From CAZQQN01 sp964595485 (GTDB taxonomy: Bacteria; Bacteroidota; Bacteroidia; CAILMK01; CAYYUA01), in assembly GCA_964595485.1 (NCBI GenBank), contig CAZQQN010000011.1, positions 1 through 64,000 on the forward strand: 64,000 nucleotides of DNA, read 5' to 3'. The notes beneath the pieces were generated by a model that had not been told where the DNA came from, searched no databases, and was given only the letters and a program-made list of their open reading frames with translations. Position numbers and translations under genes: made by a program. This document shows, in pieces, positions 25,490-35,800 of the stretch. Each line of letters starts with the position of its first letter. Position 1 is the stretch's first letter.

Positions 25490-26911
25490 TTAAGGGAAAA
25501 CACCAAAGGACTCGTAACTGGCTACCAATTTATTAATACCATTGATAAAGGAGGCCATTCTTAAATCCGGAATGGCAGGGTTTTGCTTCTTTATTTCCCG
25601 TATTTCGTTAAAAGCAAATACCATGGTTTCTTCTAATCCGGAACGAACCAGATCGATCTCCTCACCTCCATGGATTAATAATTCCCTTTGATGTTCTGGA
25701 AGCTTAGTATTCGAAGATTCTTCGATGGCTTTTACTATGCGGCGATTATTCCCTTCCTCAAGCCTTTTACCCATACGTCCGAACCTGACATGGGATAAGT
25801 TTTTAAGCCATTCAAAGTAGGAAACGGTTACGCCACCAGCATTGAGATAGAGGTCTGGGATAATTAAGATATTACGTTTATTCAGGATATCTTCTGCTTC
25901 TTTAGTAACGGGTCCATTAGCCGCTTCGGCAATGATCTTTGCCTTAATGCGTGAAGCATTATGGCTGGTTATTTGATTTTCAAGAGCGGCAGGCAGGAGG
26001 ATGTCACATTCCATTTCCAAAGCTTCTGATCTATCATGAACGTTTTTTGCTCCGGGGAAATCACAAATCGAACGGTTTTTTCTACGATGATTAACAACAT
26101 CGTCTACATCTAATCCATCATCTGAGTAGATAGCCCCCTCTTGTTCGGCGATGCAAATGATATTGGCTCCTTGGTCCTGGCAAAATTTAGCTGCATGGTA
26201 TCCAACATTGCCGACACCTTGCAGAATAATTTTTTTGCCTTCCAGGCCGGTTTTAAGGTTAAGCGCTTTCATGTCTTCACTTGAGGATACGGCCTCACGT
26301 ATCCCATAGTAAACCCCTAATCCGGTGGCTTCAACCCGGCCGCGAATTCCACCTTGCCCTACAGGCTTACCTGTAGTGCAGGCTAAAACATTCGGGTCAT
26401 CAGACTGAAAAGCCATGTAAGTATCAGTGATCCAAGCCATTTCCTGAGAGCCCGACCCATAATCAGGTGCAGGAACATCAATGCCTGGCCCTATCATTTT
26501 TTTCTTGATCATTTCTGTCGTGTAACGCCTTGTAACAGCTTCAAGCTGTTTTTCGGAATAATGACCCGGATTTATCCGAATCCCACCTTTAGCCCCTCCA
26601 AAAGGGACATCAACTATGGCACACTTAAAGGACATGAGCGTGGCAAGTGCATTGACTTCATCCTCATCCGCGCTTGGTGAAAAGCGGATACCGCCTTTGG
26701 TTGGTGTTTTGTGATGGCTATGTTGAACACGTATCCCTTCAAAAGTTTCTACTTGTTCGTTGATTTTTATAGGAAACCTGACTTTGTAAATTCCATTGCA
26801 GTTCTTGATTTGTTCTAATAAACCGGGATCATGATTTGTATATCCAATTGCTTTACTGAAGTAGCTGTGTACATCATTTAATAGCTTAGAGCCATTGCTA
26901 GTTTTTCCCAT
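25490..26911 (-). CDS. Glu/Leu/Phe/Val dehydrogenase
   Basis: 473 residues, somewhat longer than bacterial NAD-linked glutamate dehydrogenases (about 420-450). The substrate-binding part has GGIRFSP and the catalytic lysine motif VPFGGAKGGIRINP; the coenzyme domain starts with GKKIILQGVGNVGYHAAKF. VPAPDYGSGSQEMAW completes the signature. It most likely interconverts glutamate and 2-oxoglutarate plus ammonia; branched-chain or aromatic amino acids cannot be excluded. It is a single-gene unit on the minus strand, with about 240 bp to hflX upstream. Confidence 0.92.
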   Translation of the reverse strand: MGKTSNGSKLLNDVHSYFSKAIGYTNHDPGLLEQIKNCNGIYKVRFPIKINEQVETFEGIRVQHSHHKTPTKGGIRFSPSADEDEVNALATLMSFKCAIVDVPFGGAKGGIRINPGHYSEKQLEAVTRRYTTEMIKKKMIGPGIDVPAPDYGSGSQEMAWITDTYMAFQSDDPNVLACTTGKPVGQGGIRGRVEATGLGVYYGIREAVSSSEDMKALNLKTGLEGKKIILQGVGNVGYHAAKFCQDQGANIICIAEQEGAIYSDDGLDVDDVVNHRRKNRSICDFPGAKNVHDRSEALEMECDILLPAALENQITSHNASRIKAKIIAEAANGPVTKEAEDILNKRNILIIPDLYLNAGGVTVSYFEWLKNLSHVRFGRMGKRLEEGNNRRIVKAIEESSNTKLPEHQRELLIHGGEEIDLVRSGLEETMVFAFNEIREIKKQNPAIPDLRMASFINGINKLVASYESFGVFP

Positions 26912-27094
26912 GGCTGATATCGTATTTTAAGTATTTTAAAATATAAGTCACCCTTAATTTTATGCTAACACTTATATTGGTTCAAACTTATAAAATTCGG
27001 CCTAGATAACCAATTTGAGCTGTTTGGATTAAGGCGGTTTTTTCCGTTGGTATAATGTTCAGTGCTCCAATGTGCATGCTTTAACCAACGATCA

Positions 27095-27107
27095 TTGGTA
27101 TTACCAA
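27095..27107. repeat. Short perfect palindrome upstream of glutamate dehydrogenase
   Basis: TTGGTA, one central T, TACCAA, about 184 bp upstream of the glutamate dehydrogenase start and inside the hflX-gdh interval. It could be an operator half-site pair or chance in AT-rich DNA. Confidence 0.25.
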
Positions 27108-27155
27108 GGGGCTAAGGTAATGTTTTAAATTCGATAATACCCAGCTTTTCACCAA

Positions 27156-28346
27156 TTACTTTTTTACCTTCATGGGATCGTATGGATATTCAGATTCGTA
27201 AACTGTTCTCACCAATGTTACAATCTGATTTTTTAATTCCTGGATGTTCTCACGCTTTGTTGCGGAAATAAAGACTGCATTCGTATTGTTCTTGGCTATC
27301 CAGGACTGCTTTAGGGCATAAAGGTTATTTAATTCTTCCTGTCTTTCTCCGTTAACAGAATTCTCAGAAAGCCTTTGGTCCATTTTATTAAAAACTGTTA
27401 TAGTTGGCTTGCCCTCCGCTTTGATTTCTTTCAATGTTTGGTTAACGATATGGATCTGTTGTTCAAAATTGTCGTGGGAAAGGTCAACGACATGCAGCAG
27501 TATATCAGCTTCTCTGACTTCATCAAGCGTGGATTTGAAGCTCTCTACCAGGCTGTGTGGTAGTTTTCGGATAAAACCTACTGTATCCGAGATTAAGAAA
27601 GGCACTTCGTCCAATACAATTTTCCGGACTGTGGTATCCAAAGTGGCAAAAAGTTGATTTTCGGCGGTAATTTCTGACTCACTCAGCTTATTCAATAAAG
27701 TAGATTTTCCGCTGTTCGTATAGCCTACCAGCGCAACCCGAACCTTTTGGTCCCTGTTTTTTCTTTGAGTGGCATTTTGCTTATCAATTTTCTCTAATTT
27801 CTGTTCGAGTTGCTTGATCTTTTTGTGGATCATTCGCCTATCGGTCTCAATTTCCTTTTCACCCGGGCCTTTGGTACCAATACCGCCTTGCTGCCTTGAA
27901 TGGTGTGTCCACATCCTGGTTAAACGTGGTAAAATGTACTGATATTGGGCCAATTCCACTTGCGTTTTGGCCTGTGATGTTTTTGCTCTTTTGGAGAAAA
28001 TATCAAGAATGAGGTTAGTTCTGTCCAGAACTTTACAGTTCAGAACATTCTCAATATTCTTAAACTGGGAGGGAGAGAGCTCTTCATCAAAAATAACAAG
28101 CTTTGTACCTGTTTCCTCAAGGTAGGTTTTGATTTCCTCCAGCTTACCATTGCCTATGAGCGTTTTGGGGTTGGGTTTAAATATTTTTTGCTGGAATTGT
28201 TTGGTTGTCTTGGCTCCGGCAGCTTCAGTAAGTAATGCTAACTCATCCAGGTGCTCCCGGGCTGTTTTTTTACTTTCTTTTCCTTCTATTATCCCAACTA
28301 ATACTGCATTTTCCTTATTGACTGACTGATTAATGAAATCTTTCAT
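27156..28346 (-). CDS. hflX: GTPase HflX
   Basis: 396 residues. This ribosome-associated GTPase splits stalled 70S ribosomes, especially under heat stress. The N-terminal HflX domain contains KPNPKTLIGNGKLEEIK and the glycine-rich RQQGGIGTKGPGEKEIE. G1 is ALVGYTNSGKSTLLNKL, G3 is ISDTVGFIRKLPHSLVESFKSTL (in part), and G4 reads FNKMD. A coiled-coil segment (about residues 170-200) links the two parts. The C-terminal residues are polar, ending YDPMKVKK. Single gene, divergent from rsgA: two ribosome GTPases sit side by side on opposite strands. Confidence 0.96.
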   Translation of the reverse strand: MKDFINQSVNKENAVLVGIIEGKESKKTAREHLDELALLTEAAGAKTTKQFQQKIFKPNPKTLIGNGKLEEIKTYLEETGTKLVIFDEELSPSQFKNIENVLNCKVLDRTNLILDIFSKRAKTSQAKTQVELAQYQYILPRLTRMWTHHSRQQGGIGTKGPGEKEIETDRRMIHKKIKQLEQKLEKIDKQNATQRKNRDQKVRVALVGYTNSGKSTLLNKLSESEITAENQLFATLDTTVRKIVLDEVPFLISDTVGFIRKLPHSLVESFKSTLDEVREADILLHVVDLSHDNFEQQIHIVNQTLKEIKAEGKPTITVFNKMDQRLSENSVNGERQEELNNLYALKQSWIAKNNTNAVFISATKRENIQELKNQIVTLVRTVYESEYPYDPMKVKK

Positions 28347-28522
28347 GTATGGTATTTCATCCTGTTTTTTTCGAAAATAATGATTAAAACCTTTTCATGA
28401 CCCTACAAAAAATAAAAACAAAGGGTTTTTGATAAGCGGAAAAGCTTTGCCTTTAATTTATACAAGTTTGTGCCTTGCTGCCTTTTTTATTATTTTGTAA
28501 AAGTATTGAATAATCGACTGTT

Positions 28523-29446
28523 TTGACCAAAACGATTCTTAAAGGGAGGGTTTTAAGCACAACCGGTACTTGGCACTCTATTATTGGAGATGATGAGCAA
28601 TATTACCAATGTAGTATAAGCGGTAAGTTTAGAATACAGGATCGCCTGAATGCAAATAATCCCGTTTCGGTTGGGGATTTTGTCCGGTTTGAATTAAGCG
28701 ATAAAGGTGACAAGGGTGTTATTGTGAGTATTGAGGATCGCAGGAACTACCTTATTCGGCAGTCTCCAAAACAATCTTCCCAGGTCCATGTTATGGGAGC
28801 CAATATTGACCAGGCCGTTTGTGTTGTAACGTTGAACTATCCGCGCGTTAAACAAGGTTTCCTGGACCGTTTTCTTGTTACTGCTAACGCGTACGGCATC
28901 GAAGCTTTGATTGTTGTCAATAAAAATGACCTTTACACTGGCAAATTAAGGGAAAAGCGGGACGATTTAGCACGGCTATACAGAAGTATTGGCTATTCTG
29001 TAACTTTTGTATCAGCTAAAACAGGTGGCGATACAAGTATCCTTAAGAATCAAATGGTTGGCAGAACGAACCTGATTACAGGTTTTTCCGGTGTTGGTAA
29101 ATCATCCTTGCTAAATGCGATTTACGGGCTAAGCATTAAAACCGACACTGTTTCTCATGCTACGGGTAAAGGAAAGCACGTAACCTCATTTTCAAAAATG
29201 TATCCTGTGCAGGATGATACTTATGTGATTGACACCCCGGGTATCAAAGAATTTGGGTTAGTTGGCTTTGAACCTTATGAAATCAGTCATTTTTTCCCTG
29301 AAATGGAGCCTTATTTGGATAAATGCCAATTTAACGATTGTTTGCATATCAATGAACCTGGTTGCGCTGTGAAAGATGCCCTGGAAAATAACTTAATTAG
29401 CGAAAAACGCTATTACAGCTACCAACGTATTGTTGAAAGCCTTTAA
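28523..29446 (+). CDS. rsgA: Ribosome small-subunit-dependent GTPase A
   Basis: 307 residues. It helps the late maturation of the 30S subunit. An N-terminal OB fold is followed by a circularly permuted GTPase: G4 (IVVNKND) comes first, G1 (GFSGVGKSSLLNAI) later and G3 (DTPGIKEFG) last. The C-terminal zinc finger has C and H ligands in CQFNDCLHINEPGC. The start is a TTG at 28523; TTG-ACC-AAA gives MTKTILKG, typical for the family, and no ATG is close by. Confidence 0.95.
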   Translation: MTKTILKGRVLSTTGTWHSIIGDDEQYYQCSISGKFRIQDRLNANNPVSVGDFVRFELSDKGDKGVIVSIEDRRNYLIRQSPKQSSQVHVMGANIDQAVCVVTLNYPRVKQGFLDRFLVTANAYGIEALIVVNKNDLYTGKLREKRDDLARLYRSIGYSVTFVSAKTGGDTSILKNQMVGRTNLITGFSGVGKSSLLNAIYGLSIKTDTVSHATGKGKHVTSFSKMYPVQDDTYVIDTPGIKEFGLVGFEPYEISHFFPEMEPYLDKCQFNDCLHINEPGCAVKDALENNLISEKRYYSYQRIVESL

Positions 29447-29643
29447 AAACACCAAGTGAAATTTTAGGAATTACTTAAGGAACGTTTAAATAAAGCTAAC
29501 TAAATGTCACATGAAAAATTTTTTAGATCTTTACAAAATATTTTATACAGTTGCATAGGTATCAATGGGGGACTGGAAAAAGGAAAGCAACCGGCATACT
29601 ATTCAGTATTTTTTAAGTTTTTATAACGTACGCTGTTAGGTTT

Positions 29644-32283
29644 ATGAGAAATGGAAAGCTTATTCGCTTATTGTTATTGGCATTTGCCATTGGGGCTTCA
29701 TTTTCAATGGGCATGCTTGGAGAAAATGATCCTATTGGGGATAGAAAAAAAGGACTTAGGGATACCATTAGGCTAGTTCTTAAAAAAAATACTGAAAGAG
29801 GTATCGCACTAGCTGATTCTGCTTATCGAACAGCCAAAGCCAATAATAACCGGTTTCTTACGGCTTGGTTTTTAAATAAAAGGGGAACAGGCTATTTTCA
29901 TGCAGGGGATTTTGACAAGGCTCTTGAAGATTTTAAAGCTAGCTACCATATCGGCAAACAAGTTGATAGCGCAAAGCTTATTTACAGATGTGCCAATAAT
30001 ACTGGCGTTATTTACGATAAATACGGCAAGAAAGATAGTGCGTTAAAGTTCTATAAAGAAGCCCTATCGGTGGCTGTGAATCATGACTTAAGCTTCATTA
30101 AGCCATTTGCATTGAATAACATTGGTAATCTCTACGAAAGTAAGGATCAGCACAAAACTGCCCTGAGCTACTATTTGAAAGGGCTTGAGGTTTACAATGA
30201 GTTGGACACTGTTGTGAATAACACCAAACGTCTTCACTTAAATATTGCCAGCACTCATTTGTCAATTGATGAATTGCAAAAAGCAAAAGACAGGTATTAT
30301 AAAATACTTGGTTTACCAGGAGATTTAACTTCGAATATAAAGGGTAATGTTTTTAGTGGTCTGGGTGGGGCTTATCTAAAACAGGATAGCCTGAAAAAGG
30401 CTGAAAAATATTTAGATAAAGCTTTCTCAGCATACCAAAAAACAAAGAATAAATATAAATTAACAAAATCCTATACTGACCAAGCCAGATTGGCCATAAA
30501 GAAGAACAATTCGGAAAAGGGACTTAAGTGGCTGGATACGACCTTTGCTTTGAGTGATAAACAGCAATATCCTAAATTGAGAAGTTATGCACTCCTTGAA
30601 AAGGGGGAAGCCTTTTATCAAATGGGTAACCTGGTTAAATCAAAAATATGGTTGGATTCAGCAATAAAAACAGCCAGGCAACTCGAGCAAGATAAGCCTC
30701 CAATTTCAGCTTTAAAGATTTTGAAAGATATTTATTCAGAACAAGGGAAAGAAAAAAAGGCTTTAGCGACCCAGGAAAAACTAAATAAAAAGGTTAAGAA
30801 TTTCTACAGCTCTCGTTATGAAGAAGATTTGGGAAGTCTCATGGCCGAATACCGATCGCAGCGTCAAAAAAACAAAATCAAATTATTAGAAAAGCAAAAT
30901 CGCATTAGTAGTTTAAAAAATGATCGGCAGGTAGCTTACCTTTATGCAATGGGGGGAGGGTTTTTATTGCTGTTGATTGGTACATTAATACTATACCGGT
31001 TTTACCGCGATAAACAAAGGGCAAACGAGCAACTCCTTGAACAAAACCGGGTGATCAATCAGCAGAATGAAGATTTGAAAAAGGCCAATGAAAGGGCTAA
31101 AAATGCATCAAAAGCCAAATCGGATTTCCTTACTTCCATGAGCCATGAGATAAGGACCCCTATGAACGGGGTTATCGGAATGACTGAGTTACTAAACGAC
31201 ACTGATCTAAACGAAGAACAAGAACATTACATCAATACCATCCGGCAGAGTGGTGAAACCTTGCTTACGGTAATCAATGATATTTTGGATATATCGCGAG
31301 CAGAGCAAGGGAAAGTGGCTATCCAGAAGCAAGCCTTTAACCTGCCGGATTTGATTAAAGAAGTGGTTGATCTTTTTAAAAAGGATGTTGAAGCGAGAGG
31401 GATTGAGTTGACCTATGAAATCGATTCGAATGTTCCTGAAATCATGATTGGTGATCATACCCGGATTAGACAGATTCTTATTAATTTGATCGGTAATGCT
31501 AATAAGTTTGTAAGCAAAGGTTTTATAAAGGTTACAGTTACAAATAAAGGTGCTAAATCGGATGATCAGAGGAAGATTCAATTCAGTGTTTCAGATTCCG
31601 GAAAGGGAATTGAGGAATCGGAAAAAGCCTATATTTTCCAAGCCTTTCAACAAGCTGAAAACCAAGAAGGACTGAACGTCAATGGTTTGGGATTAGGATT
31701 ATCAATTAGCAGTAAATTGGTTGACAAATTAGGCGGTTCCATGGATTTAGAAAGCGAATTGAATAAAGGTTCCACTTTTTATTTTACCCTCCCTTTGCAT
31801 CTACCTGAATCGGATGAAGAAAAGCCTGAACAAAATGTAGAGGAAACCCCAACGACTTTCAATTTTGACCTAAGTGAGCAGTTTAATATCAATATCCTTG
31901 TGGCAGAGGACAACCTTATCAACCAACGAATGATTGATAATCTTCTTCAGAAATTTGGTTTCCAACCTGTTATGGTATGGAATGGACAGGAAGCAGTTGA
32001 AGAAATCAAACAAAACCAGGGCCACTATGATTTGGTCTTTATGGATGTGCAAATGCCCAAAAAAGATGGGGTAGAGGCAACTCAGATTATCAAAAATGAA
32101 TTACCCTTGCGGAGGTGTCCGGTTATCATTGCCTTAACTGCGGATGCTATGCAGGGTGCCCCCGAAAAATATAAACAGTCTGGCATGGATGATTATATCA
32201 GTAAACCTTTAAAAGTGACTGCCGTTAAAGCCTTGCTGGAAAAATGGGGAGCCTATATCTATGATAAGTTAAGAAGCATTTAA
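29644..32283 (+). CDS. TPR hybrid histidine kinase / response regulator
   Basis: 879 residues. A signal-anchor start, then tetratricopeptide repeats (about residues 55-400) in the periplasm as the likely sensor, one membrane helix at about 434-456 and a short coiled coil. The HisKA motif is SHEIRTPMNG with H501, and the ATP-binding domain has LINLIGNANKF, DSGKGIEES and GLGLGLSIS. The C-terminal receiver domain begins ILVAEDNLINQ and carries the phospho-acceptor D801 in FMDVQMPKKDG and the K in YISKPL. There is no output domain and no regulator gene next to it, so it must signal to a protein encoded elsewhere, maybe through a phosphotransfer protein. Confidence 0.93.
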   Translation: MRNGKLIRLLLLAFAIGASFSMGMLGENDPIGDRKKGLRDTIRLVLKKNTERGIALADSAYRTAKANNNRFLTAWFLNKRGTGYFHAGDFDKALEDFKASYHIGKQVDSAKLIYRCANNTGVIYDKYGKKDSALKFYKEALSVAVNHDLSFIKPFALNNIGNLYESKDQHKTALSYYLKGLEVYNELDTVVNNTKRLHLNIASTHLSIDELQKAKDRYYKILGLPGDLTSNIKGNVFSGLGGAYLKQDSLKKAEKYLDKAFSAYQKTKNKYKLTKSYTDQARLAIKKNNSEKGLKWLDTTFALSDKQQYPKLRSYALLEKGEAFYQMGNLVKSKIWLDSAIKTARQLEQDKPPISALKILKDIYSEQGKEKKALATQEKLNKKVKNFYSSRYEEDLGSLMAEYRSQRQKNKIKLLEKQNRISSLKNDRQVAYLYAMGGGFLLLLIGTLILYRFYRDKQRANEQLLEQNRVINQQNEDLKKANERAKNASKAKSDFLTSMSHEIRTPMNGVIGMTELLNDTDLNEEQEHYINTIRQSGETLLTVINDILDISRAEQGKVAIQKQAFNLPDLIKEVVDLFKKDVEARGIELTYEIDSNVPEIMIGDHTRIRQILINLIGNANKFVSKGFIKVTVTNKGAKSDDQRKIQFSVSDSGKGIEESEKAYIFQAFQQAENQEGLNVNGLGLGLSISSKLVDKLGGSMDLESELNKGSTFYFTLPLHLPESDEEKPEQNVEETPTTFNFDLSEQFNINILVAEDNLINQRMIDNLLQKFGFQPVMVWNGQEAVEEIKQNQGHYDLVFMDVQMPKKDGVEATQIIKNELPLRRCPVIIALTADAMQGAPEKYKQSGMDDYISKPLKVTAVKALLEKWGAYIYDKLRSI

Positions 32284-32341
32284 ATTATCATTTATTGGCT
32301 ATCAATTGAGTAAATCATGTTTGTTCATCAGCCAATGTTGA

Positions 32342-32455
32342 TTGGTTGGTGAACAGAAGGTTATCGATGAGTTGGGTAAATTAGGTTATCGTGTGATTTG
32401 TTTGAATAAAGGGATGTTGAATGATTTGGATAAGATTTTGAGGAATGTTGAGTAA
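32342..32455 (+). pseudogene. Remnant resembling the C-terminus of a DUF559 endonuclease-like protein
   Basis: An open frame preceded directly by TGA and ending at TAA 32453-32455 encodes about 37 residues with GKLGYRVICLNKGMLNDLDKIL. The pattern GYRVI, then N, then LNDLDKIL is close to the end of DUF559 (Vsr-like nuclease) proteins, which usually read GYRVLRFWNNEVLNNLEGVL. The catalytic part is absent; the upstream frame is closed. Codon choice is rich in GGT, GTT, TTG, unlike the neighbours. Identification is by memory of the family pattern only. Confidence 0.45.
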
Positions 32456-32514
32456 GGGCTTCAACCCTCAACCCTGGCCTTCTTCCAGGCTTGGGAGAAG
32501 GGTAGCGGAGAGGA
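32456..32514. repeat. REP-like palindromic element, copy 1
   Basis: Begins directly after the stop codon of the DUF559-like remnant. CCTTCTTCC and GGGAGAAGG form a hairpin around a short loop, preceded by CAACCCTCAACCCTGG. The reverse complement of copy 2 reads the same sequence in outline (CCCTCATCCCTAACCCTTCTTCC), so the two are an inverted pair. Confidence 0.6.
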
Positions 32515-32577
32515 TTAATTTTATACTTTGACTAAAAATTTCAGGGCTTGTAAACTTACAATTGTTTAAGCAAGAAT

Positions 32578-32636
32578 GGCCTCAGTCCCCTTCTCTCCGC
32601 CCACCAGCGGAAGAAGGGTTAGGGATGAGGGCTTTT
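32578..32636. repeat. REP-like palindromic element, copy 2 (inverted)
   Basis: CCCTTCTCTCCGC and GCGGAAGAAGGG form a hairpin with two small mismatches and a 6-base loop, then TTAGGGATGAGGGC. It lies 63 bp from copy 1 in inverted orientation, a doublet like the BIME/REP units of other bacteria. Confidence 0.6.
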
Positions 32637-32854
32637 AAACTTTTAAATTTGCTTAAAGCCAAGACATTGTCCTAACAAATCCCGAACAAATTTTTGGAAA
32701 AGCAATAAAAGCTAAACACCTCTTAGAATGTGATATGATTGGGTAGGCTTGACCAGAATCTTCATTGCAAAAACTAGCCCTTAATCTTTAAACAACACCA
32801 TTACCTTTCACAACCAAAACAAATTTACCGATATTTGCACAAAAATTTTGTGGC

Positions 32855-35800
32855 TTGGCAAAGACTAATTTTCAGGGTTATCCGGAATACAAACAATTAG
32901 ACCTTACAAGCATCCAGGAGGATATCCTCCGCTTCTGGGAAAACAACCGCATCTTTGAAAAGAGCGTGGAAGAACGCTCGGATTCGGAATATTTCACGTT
33001 TTACGAAGGCCCGCCTTCCGTCAACGGCAAGCCGGGCATCCACCACGTCCTCAGCCGGACGGTTAAGGACATTTTCTGCCGCTATAAGACGCTGCAAGGC
33101 TACAAAGTCCGCAGGAAGAGTGGCTGGGATACGCACGGCCTGCCGGTGGAGCTGCAGGTGGAGAAGCGCCTTGGCATCACCAAGGATGATATTGGCGAGC
33201 AGGTCTCTGTAGCGGAGTACAACGAGGAATGCCGCAAGGATGTCCTTCAGTATAAGAGTGAGTGGGAAGAATTGACCCGCGTCCTCGGCTTTTGGCTGGA
33301 TTTTGATGATGTCTACATCACCTACGATAAGGACTACATCGAAAGCCTCTGGTGGGTCCTCAAGCAATTGTTCGACCAGGACCTGCTTTACCGCGATTAC
33401 TCCATCCAGCCCTACTCTCCAGCGGCCGGTACGGCTTTAAGCTCCCATGAGCTGAACATGCCCGGTTGCTATCGCCCCATTAAAGATACATCCGTAGTAG
33501 CCCAGTTCAAACTGAAAAACACCGATAACGAATACCTCTTAGCCTGGACCACCACCCCCTGGACTTTGCCGTCCAATACGGGCTTGGCCGTGGGACCGGA
33601 AATTGAATACGTGAAGGTGCAAACCTTCAATCCCTACACAGCTGAGCCGATCATCGTTTACTTAGCCAAAGACACCCTTTACAAGTATTTCAACAGCGAT
33701 TACGAGGACCAGCCCCTGGAATTTGAAAAAGGTCAGAAGCAATTGCCTTTCAAGGTGTTGGAGACACTCAAGGGCAAGGACATGGAAGGCTGGCGCTATG
33801 AGCAGTTGCTGGATTATGTCAAGCCGCAGGATGGCGATCCTTTCCGGGTGGTTACGGGCGATTTTGTCACCACCGAGGAAGGAACGGGCATTGTCCACAT
33901 TGCGCCTACGTTTGGGGAAGATGACTTCAAGATTGGCAAGGCCAAAAACTTGCCGCCCCTCACGGTGCCCGATCCCGAAAATCCCAACCGCCAGATCCCG
34001 CTGGTGGACAAAAACGGCCGCTTCGTGGAACAAATGGGCGAATTTGCCGGCCGCTTTGTTCGCAATTACGAGCCCAATCCTGATGATCACCAGGATTTGG
34101 ACGTGGACATAGCCGTCAAACTCAAGAAAGAAAATAAGGCCTTTAGAGTCGAAAAATACGAACACAATTACCCGCATTGCTGGCGTACCGACCGCCCGTT
34201 GATTTACTATCCTTTGGAAGCTTGGTTCGTTCGGACTACAGCCTACAAGGACCGGATGATCGAGTTGAACAACACCATCAAATGGAAGCCTCAATCCACG
34301 GGAGAAGGCCGGTTTGGCAACTGGCTGGAGAATATGGTAGACTGGAACCTGTCCCGATCCCGCTATTGGGGTACCCCACTGCCCATCTGGCTAACCGAGG
34401 ATCGCTCAGAAGTGAAATGCATTGGTTCGTTTGAGGAATTGCAGCAGGAGGTCCAAAAAGCTATAAATGCCGGATTTGACCAGGAACCATTGAAAGATGG
34501 TTTTGACCCGCACCGCCCGCACGTGGATGAGGTTACGCTGGTTTCTGATTCCGGCAAGCCCATGAAACGGGTCGAAGATGTGATTGACGTTTGGTTTGAT
34601 TCTGGGGCCATGCCCTATGCGCAGTGGCACTACCCGTTTGAGAACCAGGAAATTTTCAAGCACAACTTCCCGGCCGATTTCATTGCTGAGGGCGTTGACC
34701 AAACCCGGGGTTGGTTCTATACCCTGCACGTGCTGGGGACACTCCTTTACAATTCCGTAGCTTATAGAAATGTTATGGCCAATGGCTTGGTGCTGGATAA
34801 GAATGGCAATAAGATGTCCAAGCGCTTGGGCAACGTTGTGGATCCCTTTGAAATGCTGAACGGTCAGGGTTCTGATGCTACTCGTTGGTATATGGTTCAC
34901 AATGCTCAGCTATGGGATAACCTGAAATTTGACCCGGAAGGGGTGAAGGAGACCAAGCGGAAGTTTTTCGGCACGCTCTTTAATGTGTACGGCTTTTTTG
35001 CCATTTACGCCAACATTGACGGCTTCAAGTATGACGAAGAAGAAATTCCTATCGAACGCAGACCGGAGCTGGACCGCTGGATTATTTCCCTGCTCAATAC
35101 CCTGGTGAAAGAAGTGAAGGAGCTGATGGATGATTATGAGCCCACCTGGGCAACCCGGAAAATCCAGGATTTTGTAGTGGATAACCTTAGCAACTGGTAT
35201 GTGCGCCTTTCCCGCAGGCGCTTTTGGAAAGGTGAATACACCGAAGAAAAAATAGCCGCTTACCAGACTATTTACTATTGCCTGGAAACGGTGGCGCATC
35301 TGATGGCTCCGTTTGCCCCGTACTATTCTGAACAATTGTTCAGGGACCTCAACAATGTCAGCGGTCGTATGAATTACGAATCCGTTCATCTGAGCTTTTA
35401 TCCGGAATACCAGGCAGATTGGGTCAATAAACCCCTGGAGGAGAAAATGGGACTGGCCCAGGATATCACCACCCAAGCATTATCCCTTCGAAAGAAGGAA
35501 AATGTCCGTGTGCGGCAGCCTTTAAACCGGATTATTGTTGCTACAGCGGATGAAAACCTGCTTAAGCAAATCCGGGAAGTGGAGGATCTCGTCAAAAGCG
35601 AGGTTAATGTTAAGGACATTGACTACATGGAGGATTCTTCCGATATTGTACTCAAAAGTGTCAAACCTAATTTTAAGAAATTGGGGCCGAAGTACGGTAA
35701 GCAAATGAAAGCCATCCAAAAGGTGGTGGAAAGTTTGGATCAGGATGCGATCAACAAGCTGGAACAAGAAGGAAAGCTAAGGATTGAAGTAGATGGAGAA

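Larger units (their letters stand above)
32284..32854. other. Intergenic region with DUF559-like remnant and REP-like hairpins (571 bp)
   Basis: This is the least core-like stretch of the window. It holds a 37-codon fragment resembling the end of a DUF559 endonuclease (32342-32455), two inverted palindromic elements (32456-32514 and 32578-32636) and the upstream region of ileS, where GATATTTG at 32830-32837 is a one-mismatch -7 box, 18 bp before the TTG start. Confidence 0.65.

Noticed and set aside
33662..34294. Long antisense ORF (210 aa) inside ileS
   Set aside because: It lies on the opposite strand in the GC-rich part of a well-conserved synthetase; such shadows are expected there, and the translation has no recognisable domain.
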